Shown one piece after another: positions 6,307 to 13,789 of a stretch of 38,395 bases of DNA (its first letter is position 1; each line of letters begins with the position of its first letter). A model generated the notes under the pieces. The model had not been told where the DNA came from, made no database searches, and saw only the letters and a program-made list of their open reading frames with translations. The stretch is from Hymenobacter coccineus (GTDB lineage: Bacteria > Bacteroidota > Bacteroidia > Cytophagales > Hymenobacteraceae). Made by a program: the position numbers and the translations under genes. Location of the stretch: contig NZ_MDZA01000306.1 of assembly GCF_001816125.1 (NCBI RefSeq), positions 1 to 38,395 of the forward strand. Reading direction: 5' to 3'.

Positions 6307-8250
6307 TTAGCGAATGCGCGTCAACGCTACCTCGCGGGGCGGGGCGATGACGAGCGGGACCTTTTCCACCTTTACCGAAGAGGTATCGAGGCCAAAGTAC
6401 TGGTCTTCGGAGGCAATAAACTGCTTGATGTAGAAGTAGGCCTGCATAACGAGCTTTTCCTGGGTGGGGAAGTCGTTTTCTACGCTTAGGAACTTCTCCA
6501 GCACCACGAAGCGGAAGTCGCCGGTGATGTGGCGCTGGCTGAGGGATTCGTAGCGCGAGGTGATGTCGACTTCCTTGTTGCGCACCAAATCTTCCACCAC
6601 CTTGCGGAAGTAAAGGTTGATGCGCTGCTGCACCCGGAAGCCCAGGCGGAAGGTGATGCGGAACACGTCGTCGGACGCTACTTCGCTCACCTTGTACTCC
6701 ATCGTGTAGGGCTCGTCGGTGGTTTCAACGTGGATGAACCAGTAGATGTCGGCCCGTTTGGGGCGCTTTTGGAAGATGGAGTAGATAATTTTCTGCTCGA
6801 TTTCTGAGCTGCGCTCTGCCCCGGTGAGGAACACCAGGTGGGTGGAGTATTTCGGGATGCTCTCGTCGTCGCTCAGGCGTTTGAGGCCCTCCACGTAAGG
6901 CTCCAGCTTCACGAAATCGGTGAGGCGGCGCTTGATGTAGTAGGCCTTGAGCCACACGTACATCACGCCCATGAGCGAGGCCCCGATGGCCAGCGACACC
7001 CAGCCGCCGTGCGGAAACTTCACTAGGTTGGCAATCAGAAACGAGCCCTCGATGAGGCCGTACACCAGGGCGAACAAAATAACCAGGGGCCGGGCCACGC
7101 GCTTGGCCCGCAGCCAGGTGACGAGCAGCACCGTCGTCATCAGCATGGTCAGCGTAATGGCCAGGCCGTAAGCGGCTTCCATGTTCGAGCTTTCGCGGAA
7201 GAAGAGCACCACCCCGATGCAACCGATGAGCAGCAGGCGGTTCATGCTGGGCACGAAGAGCTGGCCCTTTACGTCGGTGGGATAATTGAGCTTCACCTTG
7301 GGCCACATGTTGAGGCGGATGGCTTCGGCTACGAGCGTGAACGAGCCCGTGATGAGGGCTTGCGAGGCGATGATGGCCGCCACCGTGGCAATGCCAATGC
7401 CGATGAGCAGGAACCACGGCGGCATCAGCTCATAGAACGGGTTGCGGCCGCCCAACTGCTGGCCCTGGTGCGAAAGCAGCCAGGCCCCCTGGCCCAAGTA
7501 GTTGAGCAGTAGGGCAGTTTTTACAAACGTCCAGCTGATGCGGATGTTGCCCTTGCCGCAGTGGCCCAGGTCGGAGTATAGGGCCTCGGCCCCGGTGGTG
7601 CAGAGGAACACGGCCCCCAGCAGCCAGAACCCGCCGGGGTAATTCACCAGCAGGTCGTAGGCGTAGTAGGGGTTGAAGGCCTTGAGGATGGCCGGGTCCT
7701 GCACAATCCAGCTCACGCCGAGCACGCCCAGCATCGTGAACCACAGGAACATGATGGGCCCGAAGGCTTTGCCCACAATCTGGGTGCCAAAGCTTTGCAG
7801 TAAAAACAGCCCTGAAATGATGCCAATGACGATGTACACCACCATGTTCTGCGTCAGGCCGGGGTACACTTGCTTGAGGCCCTCAATGGCTGAAGCCACC
7901 GAGATGGGCGGCGTAATCACACCGTCGGCCAGCAGCGCCGAGCCCCCGATGATGGCCACCGCCGAGAGCCAGGCCCCGCGCCGGCGCACCAGCGCGTAAA
8001 GCGAGAAAATACCGCCCTCGCCGTTGTTGTCCGCGTTCAGCGTGAGCAGCACGTACTTGATGGTGGTTTGGAGCGTGAGCGTCCAGATAACGCACGAGAT
8101 GCCGCCCAGCACCAGGCGCGGCTCGATGAGGGCCGGGACAATGGCCTTCATCACGTACAGCGGCGAGGTGCCGATATCACCGTAGATGATGCCCAGCGCA
8201 ATGAGCAGTCCCGCCCCGGAAATGGCGGTGTGCGAGTGTTTGGAATCCAT
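6307..8250 (-). CDS. kup: Kup low-affinity potassium:proton symporter
   Basis: Potassium uptake protein of the KUP/HAK/KT family in the inner membrane, 647 residues, a usual family length. The start at 8250 (MDSKHSHTAISGAGLLIALG) puts the first membrane segment at the expected place; the longer frame to 8319 adds an unlikely leader. The signature GIIYGDIGTSPLYV is followed by NADNNGEGGIFSLYAL in the first loop and about twelve hydrophobic segments up to residue 455 or so. The rest is a hydrophilic cytoplasmic C-terminal domain ending in VALTRIR. The proton-coupled mechanism is established for the family. The gene stands alone between a bidirectional terminator and a broken small membrane-protein gene; no K+ sensing riboswitch is visible upstream. 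Confidence 0.96.
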   Translation of the reverse strand: MDSKHSHTAISGAGLLIALGIIYGDIGTSPLYVMKAIVPALIEPRLVLGGISCVIWTLTLQTTIKYVLLTLNADNNGEGGIFSLYALVRRRGAWLSAVAIIGGSALLADGVITPPISVASAIEGLKQVYPGLTQNMVVYIVIGIISGLFLLQSFGTQIVGKAFGPIMFLWFTMLGVLGVSWIVQDPAILKAFNPYYAYDLLVNYPGGFWLLGAVFLCTTGAEALYSDLGHCGKGNIRISWTFVKTALLLNYLGQGAWLLSHQGQQLGGRNPFYELMPPWFLLIGIGIATVAAIIASQALITGSFTLVAEAIRLNMWPKVKLNYPTDVKGQLFVPSMNRLLLIGCIGVVLFFRESSNMEAAYGLAITLTMLMTTVLLVTWLRAKRVARPLVILFALVYGLIEGSFLIANLVKFPHGGWVSLAIGASLMGVMYVWLKAYYIKRRLTDFVKLEPYVEGLKRLSDDESIPKYSTHLVFLTGAERSSEIEQKIIYSIFQKRPKRADIYWFIHVETTDEPYTMEYKVSEVASDDVFRITFRLGFRVQQRINLYFRKVVEDLVRNKEVDITSRYESLSQRHITGDFRFVVLEKFLSVENDFPTQEKLVMQAYFYIKQFIASEDQYFGLDTSSVKVEKVPLVIAPPREVALTRIR

Positions 8251-8327
8251 AAAAACGGGGTAGTTGTTTTGGAATGCGGGGGAGAGAAAGTGGGAGCGAC
8301 ACACCCGTAGGGGCCCCACTCGCGGTA

Positions 8328-8865
8328 TTACGTTCGCAGGAACAAGTTGGCCGCCGGCGGGCCCCAGCCGGGCAAGCCCCCCGGCCCCGGGGCATCCGGC
8401 TCATCTGTTGGCCCCGGGGCCCCTTCAGCTGCTGTAGCCTCTGCCGCCGCGGCAGCTTCAGTTGCGGTAGCTTCGGCGGCGGCAACTGCGGCCAGGGCCG
8501 CCGCGGCTTCGGCCGCGCCCGGTCGTGAGCGTGGCCGATGCGGCGGTTTAGCTCGGCCACGAGGCGCTGCCAGGGCGGCGTTTCGCCCGGCAGGCAAAAT
8601 GGGCGGCTTCGCGGCCCAGCCGGAACAGCCGCAGGCGGTTGGTACCGCGTTGCCCGTAGGCCAGCAGCAGCGCCGCCCCGGCCATGCCGGCCATGGCGGG
8701 CACGGTGCGCAGCCCGTTTTGCAGGTACACAATCATCACGCCGGCCAGGCTGAGGGCCCCCAGCAAGTACCACAGCAGCCAGCGCACGCGCAGTACGTCG
8801 GCCCGCTCCAGCTCCCGCAGCGCGTAAGCCTGGCCCCGCACGGTAACGGAAGTGGCCGTCAGCAC
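8328..8865 (-). CDS. small membrane protein, probably frameshifted
   Basis: Reading from a GTG at 8865, the first 80 or so residues look genuine: a short beta-like start (TATSVTVRGQAYALREL), two hydrophobic segments (WLLWYLLGALSLAGVMIVYL and MAGMAGAALLLAYG), and a downstream basic part (NRLRLFRLGREAAHF). The architecture recalls small DUF6232-like membrane proteins, but I am not sure. At the T4 run (plus coordinates 8596-8599) the frame runs soon into a stop. One extra T would continue it into CLPGETPPWQRLVAELNRRI, a plausible amphipathic end. A second shift near 8520 would lead into an Ala/Glu-rich tail that ends at 8328 (PPAANLFLRT). The tail may not be real. It lies between kup and the FKBP gene, downstream of the FKBP terminator. 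The unbroken alternative is a 105-residue product ending at 8548. Confidence 0.5.
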
Positions 8866-8934
8866 GAAGTGGCCATCGGCGCTGCGCAGCGTGGGGACCC
8901 CGGCGGCCGGGTCGGGCGGCAGGGGCGGGGCCGC

Positions 8935-8966
8935 AAAAGCCGCTGCGGAGGGTTCCGCAGCGGCTT
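8935..8966 (-). terminator. terminator of the FKBP gene
   Basis: An 11-bp perfect stem GCCGCTGCGGA / TCCGCAGCGGC (8939-8949 and 8954-8964) with a 4-base loop. On the minus strand it is followed by TTTT and lies about 27 bases past the FKBP stop codon. Confidence 0.8.
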
Positions 8967-8992
8967 CGGGGTAGGGGCCGGCGATGGGGCCC

Positions 8993-9637
8993 TTAGTTAT
9001 TTACTTTCAGCAGCTCCACGTCGAACACCAGGGCCGCGTCGGGGCCGATGTCGCGCCCGGCGCCGCGCTTGCCGTAGGCCAGGTCGGAGGGGATGTACAG
9101 GCGCCACTTTGAGCCCTCGGGCATCAGCTGCAGGGCTTCGGTCCAGCCGGCAATTACGCCGTTCACGGGGAAGGTGGCGGGCTGGCCGCGCTGGTAGCTG
9201 CTGTCGAACACGGTGCCGTTGGGCAGCGTGCCGTGGTAGTGGGTCGTCACCGACGATTTCAGGGTCGGCTTCTTGCCGCTGCCCTCGGTGATGATTTCGT
9301 ACTGCAAGCCGCTGGGCAGCGTGGTGACGCCGGCTTTCTGGGCGTTTTCGGCGAGGAAGGCTTCGCCTTCGGCTTTGTTGTTGGCCATGGTATTGGGGTC
9401 TAAATCGTTGTCGTCGTTGTCATCGTCGCCGGGGGCCCCGCCGAGCTGCTCCTGCAGCTGCTGCATGGCAGCTTGCATTTGCTCGGGGGTAAGCTGGCTG
9501 GGCAGGCCCTGCATCCCTTCCTTAAGGGCGGCGGCCAGGGTATCCAGGTCTAGCTCCAGGCCTTGCTGGGCAAAATTACGGGCCAGGTCGCGGCCGATGA
9601 TGTAGCTCACCTGCTGCTGGTTGGTGTCAAGCGTCAT
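8993..9637 (-). CDS. FKBP-type peptidyl-prolyl cis-trans isomerase
   Basis: Folding helper that isomerises peptide bonds before proline; 214 residues. The ATG at 9637 (MTLDTNQQQVSYIIGRDLAR) matches the start of the FkpA/Mip-type N-terminal dimerisation domain. No signal peptide is present, so it may be cytoplasmic, unlike many FkpA proteins. The helical N-terminal part (to about 75) is Gln/Leu-rich, then comes a highly acidic linker (GDDDNDDNDLDPNT) and the helix AEGEAFLAENAQKAGV typical of the Mip group. The FKBP domain follows with VTTHYHGTLPNGTVFDSSY, the active-site stretch FPVNGVIAGWTEALQLMPEG and WRLYIPSDLAYGKRGAG, ending VFDVELLKVNN. A GACCTTTG box at 9674-9681 (minus strand) is a possible -7 element. 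A terminator follows. Confidence 0.94.
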   Translation of the reverse strand: MTLDTNQQQVSYIIGRDLARNFAQQGLELDLDTLAAALKEGMQGLPSQLTPEQMQAAMQQLQEQLGGAPGDDDNDDNDLDPNTMANNKAEGEAFLAENAQKAGVTTLPSGLQYEIITEGSGKKPTLKSSVTTHYHGTLPNGTVFDSSYQRGQPATFPVNGVIAGWTEALQLMPEGSKWRLYIPSDLAYGKRGAGRDIGPDAALVFDVELLKVNN

Positions 9638-9705
9638 GTAAAAGGGTGGTTGAGATAGGAGAAAAACCGGCCGCAAAGGTCGGCACCGCGCCGCGAACGG
9701 CCCAC

Positions 9706-9731
9706 AAAAAAGCCCTGCCACCGGGCAGGGC
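9706..9731 (-). terminator. terminator of the 44-residue peptide gene
   Basis: Stem GCCCTGCC / GGCAGGGC (9712-9719 and 9724-9731), 4-base loop, followed on the minus strand by T6 (plus A6 at 9706-9711). It lies 38 bases past the stop of the small gene at 9770. Confidence 0.85.
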
Positions 9732-9769
9732 TGTTGCCAATACGGGCCGCCGCGAGAAAAAGCTGCCGC

Positions 9770-9904
9770 CTAGCCGTAATGCGCGGCGTCTTCGCCGTGC
9801 AGGCTGAAGTGCAGGTTTAACGAGCGCAGGCGGGCGGCCAGCAGGCCCAGCGAGCCGAAGCCGCCGAGCAGCAACAGCGAAGAGAAAGTGGTGGATTTTT
9901 TCAT
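9770..9904 (-). CDS. 44-residue secreted or membrane peptide
   Basis: A short gene of 44 codons from the ATG at 9904 to the TAG at 9770. The product begins MKKSTTFSSLLLLGGFGSLG and continues with LLAARLRSLNLHFSL to a polar end (HGEDAAHYG). It has two lysines, then one hydrophobic segment of about 20 residues, then a basic-amphipathic tail. This could be an uncleaved membrane anchor or a signal peptide with a very short mature part. Support for a real gene: a full TAnnTTTG -7 box 36 bases upstream (9940-9947), a strong terminator 38 bases downstream, and a Lys-Lys-hydrophobic start as in exported proteins. I recognise no family. An antisense frame across the same bases looks random. Confidence 0.6.
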   Translation of the reverse strand: MKKSTTFSSLLLLGGFGSLGLLAARLRSLNLHFSLHGEDAAHYG

Positions 9905-9939
9905 AACAGTGTAATTGATAAGGTGGTGTAGTAAGACTG

Positions 9940-9947
9940 CAAAGATA
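9940..9947 (-). promoter_or_regulatory. -7 promoter box of the 44-residue peptide gene
   Basis: Read on the minus strand, TATCTTTG is a full match to TAnnTTTG. No clear TTTG lies at -33. Transcription would begin near 9934, 30 bases before the ATG at 9904. Confidence 0.5.
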
Positions 9948-10168
9948 CGCCACCCCAGGTAATTTGTTATGCATGCAGCATAAAAAGAACGATTGCGTAA
10001 ACCTTTTCTTCTTAAAATTTCAATTAGAAATTATATACTGCCGGTCAGCCCCTTCTTTTTTCTGCCATGCTGCCTCGCCACGACCAACTTATTGCTGCGT
10101 GATGCTGCCGGCGCTGCTTCACAAAGCCAGTAGCCCTGCGGCAGGGCAGCAGGGGCCCCGGCGCGGCT

Positions 10169-11227
10169 TTAAGGCTGCCGTTGCAGCGACGACTCGCGTA
10201 CGAACAGCTCGGGTTGGAGCACCACCTGGCGCTGGGCAAACGGCGCGTGCGGGGCCGCCGCCAGCTCCAGAAACAGGCGCACGGCGGCCTCGCCCATCTC
10301 CTCGCACCGCTGGTCGACGGAGGTGAGCCGCGGCTCGGTGATGGCCGTGAAGCCCTCGTTGCTGAAGCCGGCCAGGGCAATGTCGCGCGGAATGCTAATG
10401 CCCTTTGATTTAAGCAACTGCATAGCCCCCAGGATGGCCGAGTCGCCGGCCGCGAACACGCCATCGACCGGGTTGGGCAGTGCCAGCAGGCGGCGCATGG
10501 CCGCGGCGCCGTCCTCGGTGGTCATGTCGGAGTAGTCGATCAGGGCCTCGTCGGGGGCGATGCCGAAGGCGGCCAGCGCGTCGAGGTAGCCCTGGCGGCG
10601 GTGGCGGTAAATGTTGATGTGCTGGGGCCCCGCCAGGTGGGCCACGCGGCGGCAGCCCTGCTCCAGCAGGTGGCGCGTGGCTTGCAGGGCCCCCTCGTGG
10701 TCGTTGAGCACCACCGAGTTCACCTGCTCGCCGGCCGGAATCCGGTCGAAAAACACCAGCGGAATGCCCCGGCTCCGCACCTTGTCGAAATGGTGAAACT
10801 CCTGGGTATTGCGCGCCAGCGACACCAGCACGCCCGCTACCTGGGCGTTGAGCAGCGTTTCCACGTTGCGCCGCTCAAGCTCCACGTTTTCGTGCGACTG
10901 GCAGACGATGACACTGAACCCGGCCTTGCTGGCCGCCTGCTCAATGCCCTGAATGACGGAGGGGAAGAACTTGCCTTCGATGTAGGGCACCACCACGCCC
11001 AGCAGCCGGCTCTGGCCCCGGCGCAGGGCAGCGGCCAGGTGGTTGGGCTGGTAATTAAGCTTTTTGGCTAGCTTCAGCACCCGCTGCTTGGTGGCGGCCC
11101 CGATGCTGTGGTGGTCGCTCAGGGCCCGCGATATGGTCGTCATCGACACGCCCAGCTCGCGGGCCAGGTCGGCCATTGAAACCGCGGATGGAGAAGTGGA
11201 GGACGTTTTTTTGGGGGGAAGGGCCAT
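10169..11227 (-). CDS. LacI/GalR-family transcriptional regulator, probably of the arabinan genes
   Basis: DNA-binding repressor of 352 residues. The ATG at 11227 (MALPPKKTSSTSPSAVSMAD) is preferred over an upstream one at 11272, which lies within the promoter. The N-terminal helix-turn-helix is typical: MADLARELGVSMTTISRALS, then the hinge helix region YQPNHLAAALRRGQSRLLGV. The rest is a periplasmic-binding-protein-like sensor domain with VVVPYIEGKFFPSVIQGIEQ, GIPLVFFDRIP, VAHLAGPQHINIYRHRRQGY, DGVFAAGDSAILGAMQLL and DIALAGFSNEGFTAITEPRL. Such proteins bind a sugar or sugar phosphate and release palindromic operators with a central CG. It is divergent from two GH43 genes, with a 28-bp palindrome and a smaller CG-centred palindrome in the shared region. 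Control of the arabinose locus is inferred from this and from a related palindrome before susC. Confidence 0.93.
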   Translation of the reverse strand: MALPPKKTSSTSPSAVSMADLARELGVSMTTISRALSDHHSIGAATKQRVLKLAKKLNYQPNHLAAALRRGQSRLLGVVVPYIEGKFFPSVIQGIEQAASKAGFSVIVCQSHENVELERRNVETLLNAQVAGVLVSLARNTQEFHHFDKVRSRGIPLVFFDRIPAGEQVNSVVLNDHEGALQATRHLLEQGCRRVAHLAGPQHINIYRHRRQGYLDALAAFGIAPDEALIDYSDMTTEDGAAAMRRLLALPNPVDGVFAAGDSAILGAMQLLKSKGISIPRDIALAGFSNEGFTAITEPRLTSVDQRCEEMGEAAVRLFLELAAAPHAPFAQRQVVLQPELFVRESSLQRQP

Positions 11228-11271
11228 GCGTGGGGCGGTACCTGGGAAGAACAAAAAGCCCGGCGCTGACA

Positions 11272-11300
11272 CAAATCTAGCGCAATTTCAGCGCAACAAT
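11272..11300 (-). promoter_or_regulatory. promoter of the lacI-type gene
   Basis: On the minus strand: ATTG (plus 11297-11300), 17 bases, then TAGATTTG (plus 11272-11279), a full match to the -7 consensus TAnnTTTG. Transcription would start near 11266, about 40 bases before the ATG at 11227. Confidence 0.55.
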
Positions 11301-11391
11301 AGCCGCGCTAGGCTACAGGTACGGTTCAGTTGAGCGTGGCGGCAGGCGTCGTTTGAGCTAATGCCGAAAGTGCTAAGTGATGCATATGACT

Positions 11392-11419
11392 AGCTACCCA
11401 CAAACGTTTGTGGGTAGCT
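11392..11419. promoter_or_regulatory. 28-bp perfect palindrome, probable regulator operator
   Basis: A perfect dyad whose core is CCCACAAACGTTTGTGGG, extended on each side by AGCTA / TAGCT, centred at 11405/11406. The AACGTT centre with a middle CG is typical of LacI-family operators. It lies 165 bp before the lacI-type gene and 150 bp before the GH43 gene. Its right half contains a TTTG that could be the -33 box of the GH43 promoter. Confidence 0.6.
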
Positions 11420-11440
11420 GGTCACTTATTTGCATCTTTG
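11407..11440 (+). promoter_or_regulatory. possible promoter of the GH43 pair
   Basis: TTTG at 11407-11410, inside the 28-bp palindrome, followed after 22 bases by CATCTTTG at 11433-11440 (one mismatch to TAnnTTTG). A start near 11446 would give a leader of about 120 bases that includes the CG-centred operator at 11540. The spacing is at the long end of the accepted range. Confidence 0.4.
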
Positions 11441-11539
11441 CAATATGCATCAAATAATTGATTGTCAATAAATAGAGGATATTTTCTGATTTTTGCAGGT
11501 AGGGTATCGGTTGGCCATCATCAAATTAGGTTCATATTT

Positions 11540-11555
11540 ACACAATCGATTATGT
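11540..11555. promoter_or_regulatory. CG-centred operator before the GH43 pair
   Basis: ACACAATCGATTATGT is a near-perfect dyad (one broken pair) located 13 bases before the ATG at 11569. Its CACAATCGATT core is shared with the perfect palindrome before susC at 36637-36656. Probably a site for the LacI-type regulator encoded next to it. Confidence 0.55.
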
Positions 11556-11568
11556 CTTAATTCAGTCC

Positions 11569-12558
11569 ATGAAAAAGCTACTGTTTGCGTTATTATTGCT
11601 AGCTGGCCGGGGGGGGCTTGCGCAAACAGCGCCGTCCGCCATTCCCATCCACGACCCGGTGCTGACGCGGCAGAACGGCACCTACTACCTGTTTGGCACG
11701 GGCAACGGCATCACGGTGTGGTCGTCGAAAGACCGGCAGCACTGGACGGCCGAGGCGCCCGTATTTGCCGCGCCGCCGGCTTGGGCGGTGCGGGCGGTGC
11801 CGGGCTTCAAGGGGCACATCTGGGCCCCCGATATTTCGCTGGCCAACGGGCAGTACAGCCTGTTTTACTCCATCTCCACGTTCGGCAAAAACCGCTCGGC
11901 CATTGGGCTGGCCACTAACAAAACGCTGGACCCAAAGTCGCCTGATTTTAAGTGGGTGGACCACGGCGAGGTGCTGGCCTCGGTGCCGGGGCGCGATATG
12001 TGGAACGCCATCGACCCCAACCTGGTGCGCGACGAGCAGGGCACGCCGTGGCTGAGCTTCGGCTCGTTTTGGAACGGCATCAAGCTAGTGCAGTTGCGCC
12101 CCGACCTGGGCGGCCCGGCTGTGCCCGCGCAGTGGCGCACGCTAGCCCGCCGCCCCCGCGCCGCCGCCCTGGCCGATTCGCTGCCCGGCGACGGCGCCAT
12201 TGAGGGACCGTTCGTATTCCGGCACGGCGGCTACTACTACCTGTTTGCCTCGTTCGACTATTGCTGCCGGGGCCCCCAGAGCACCTACAAGATGGTGGTG
12301 GGCCGCGCCAAGGCCGTTACGGGGCCTTATCTCGACCGCGCCGGCACGCCTATGGAGCAGGGCGGCGGCACGCTCGTGCTGCAAGGCGACGCCAACTGGT
12401 TTGGGGTGGGCCACAACGCGGTGGTGAGCTTCGACAACGCTGATTACCTGGTGTTCCACGGCTACGACGGCCACGACAACGGCCGCTCCAAGCTGCGTAT
12501 CGAGCCCCTAGCCTGGGGCCCCGAGGGCTGGCCCACGGTGGCCCCAGCTGCTAAATAA
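11569..12558 (+). CDS. secreted GH43 endo-arabinanase
   Basis: Glycoside hydrolase of family 43, probably an endo-1,5-alpha-L-arabinanase, 329 residues with a signal peptide (MKKLLFALLLLAG, cleavage near LAQ). The family's three acidic residues are visible: the general base in IPIHDPVL (D29), the pKa modulator in NAIDPNLV (D149) and the general acid in AIEGPFVF (E212). The features that favour arabinanase over xylosidase are GHIWAPDIS, SFGSFWNGIKLVQL, the FDYCCRG loop after the acid, and FGVGHNAVV near the C-terminus. It would cut the alpha-1,5-arabinan backbone outside the cytoplasm. It is the first gene of a two-gene unit, with the next GH43 starting 27 bases after its stop, and is divergent from the LacI-type regulator. 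Confidence 0.93.
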   Translation: MKKLLFALLLLAGRGGLAQTAPSAIPIHDPVLTRQNGTYYLFGTGNGITVWSSKDRQHWTAEAPVFAAPPAWAVRAVPGFKGHIWAPDISLANGQYSLFYSISTFGKNRSAIGLATNKTLDPKSPDFKWVDHGEVLASVPGRDMWNAIDPNLVRDEQGTPWLSFGSFWNGIKLVQLRPDLGGPAVPAQWRTLARRPRAAALADSLPGDGAIEGPFVFRHGGYYYLFASFDYCCRGPQSTYKMVVGRAKAVTGPYLDRAGTPMEQGGGTLVLQGDANWFGVGHNAVVSFDNADYLVFHGYDGHDNGRSKLRIEPLAWGPEGWPTVAPAAK

Positions 12559-12585
12559 TTCCCACAACTCACCCTTTGTAGTTTC

Positions 12586-13576
12586 ATGCAGAACGTGTTA
12601 AACAAATTTGCGCTGGCAGCGGCCGGGGCCCTGGGCCTGCTGCTGGGGGCCCCGGCGCGGGCCCCAAGCCCCCGCCGCGGCGCCGGCCGCCGGCGGCAAC
12701 CCCGTCATCAAAACCAAGTTCACCGCCGACCCCGCCGCCATGGTGCAGGGCGGCACGGTATACCTCTACACCGGCCACGACGAAGCCCCGAACGACCAGG
12801 AGCGCTACGTGATGCACGAGTGGCTGTGCTTCTCCTCGACCGACATGGTGCACTGGACCGAGCACCCGGTGCCGCTGAAAGTCAGCGACTTTGCCTGGGC
12901 CAAGGACGACGCCTGGGCCTCGCAGGTGATTGCCCGCAACGGCAAGTTTTATTGGTACGCGGCCGTGGAGCACGGCACCGTGCGCGGCAAGGCCATCGGG
13001 GTGGCGGTGGCTGACAACCCCGCGGGGCCCTTCAAGGACGCCCGCGGCTCGGCGCTGATTACCAACGACATGACGGAGAGCAAAATCACCTGGGACGACA
13101 TCGACCCCACGGTCATCGTCGACGCCAAGGGCCAGGCCTACCTGTTTTGGGGCAACACCAACTGCCACTACGCCAAGCTCAAGGCCAACATGACCGAGCT
13201 GGACGGCCCCATCATGACCGTGACCGGGCTGCCGCGCTTCACGGAGGCGCCCTGGGTGCACCAGCACAACGGCTGGTACTACCTGAGCTACGCCACCGAA
13301 TTCCCCGAAAAAATTGCCTACGCTATGAGCCGCAGCGTGGAGGGCCCCTGGCAGTACAAGGGCATTTTGAACGAGCTGGCCGGCAACAGCAACACTAACC
13401 ACCAGGCCATCATCGACTTCAAGGGCAAGTCGTACTTCATTTACCACAACGGCGGGATGAACGAGCACGGCGGCAGCTTCCGCCGCTCGGTGTGCATCGA
13501 TTATCTCAACTACAACTCCGACGGCACCATCAAGCGCGTGCAAATGACGACTGAAGGGGTACAGCCGGCCAAGTAA
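12586..13576 (+). CDS. secreted GH43 arabinofuranosidase/xylosidase-like enzyme, frameshift in signal peptide region
   Basis: The start at 12586 gives a good signal peptide (MQNVLNKFALAAAGALGLLL, then APARA), but the frame is then lost. Removing one C from the C4 run at 12662-12665 joins it to QAPAAAPAAGGNPVIKTKFT and the complete catalytic domain, for a product of about 329 residues. Without this, the only long frame starts at 12608 and lacks an export signal. The catalytic domain shows ADPAAMVQGGTVYLYTGHDE (base), DDIDPTVIVD (modulator Asp) and FTEAPWV (general acid Glu), plus the YFIYHNGG motif. This layout resembles the GH43 enzymes that remove arabinose or xylose from oligosaccharides; exact specificity is uncertain. 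It is co-transcribed with the preceding GH43. The copy-1 hairpin follows its stop. Confidence 0.85.
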
Positions 13577-13643
13577 GCTGCTTGCTGGGGCCCCAGGCGC
13601 TGCTGGTAGTGTATCTGTAGTGCGTCGGTGGCGCGTTACCAAG

Positions 13644-13753
13644 GCTAAAAGGCCGTCATGCAGAGCGCAGCGAAGCATCTTTTCCGCAGCAGTAACCATG
13701 ATTAGTTACGCGGGAAAGATGCTTCGCTGCGCTCTGCATGACGGCCTTTTAGC
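13644..13753. repeat. dispersed inverted repeat, copy 1
   Basis: Two arms of 39 bases (13644-13682 and 13715-13753), perfectly inverted, containing the shared core GTCATGCAGAGCGCAGCGAA. The inner part has a second stem GTAAC / GTTAC. It lies between convergent genes and would act as a strong bidirectional terminator. Copies 2 and 3 are at 22166 and 23870. Confidence 0.9.
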
Positions 13754-13789
13754 AATTAAGCAATCTGCTGTAAAACAGCGGTCTATCAG

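Noticed and set aside
8420..8520. Short GC-rich near-repeats suggesting a tandem repeat or CRISPR
   Set aside because: Irregular GCC/GCG/GCT units that code an Ala-rich tail; no constant repeat with spacers.
12584..13699. Long minus-strand frame opposite the second GH43 gene
   Set aside because: Val/His/Gly/Arg-rich antisense shadow typical of GC-rich genes; the plus strand codes a clear GH43 enzyme.
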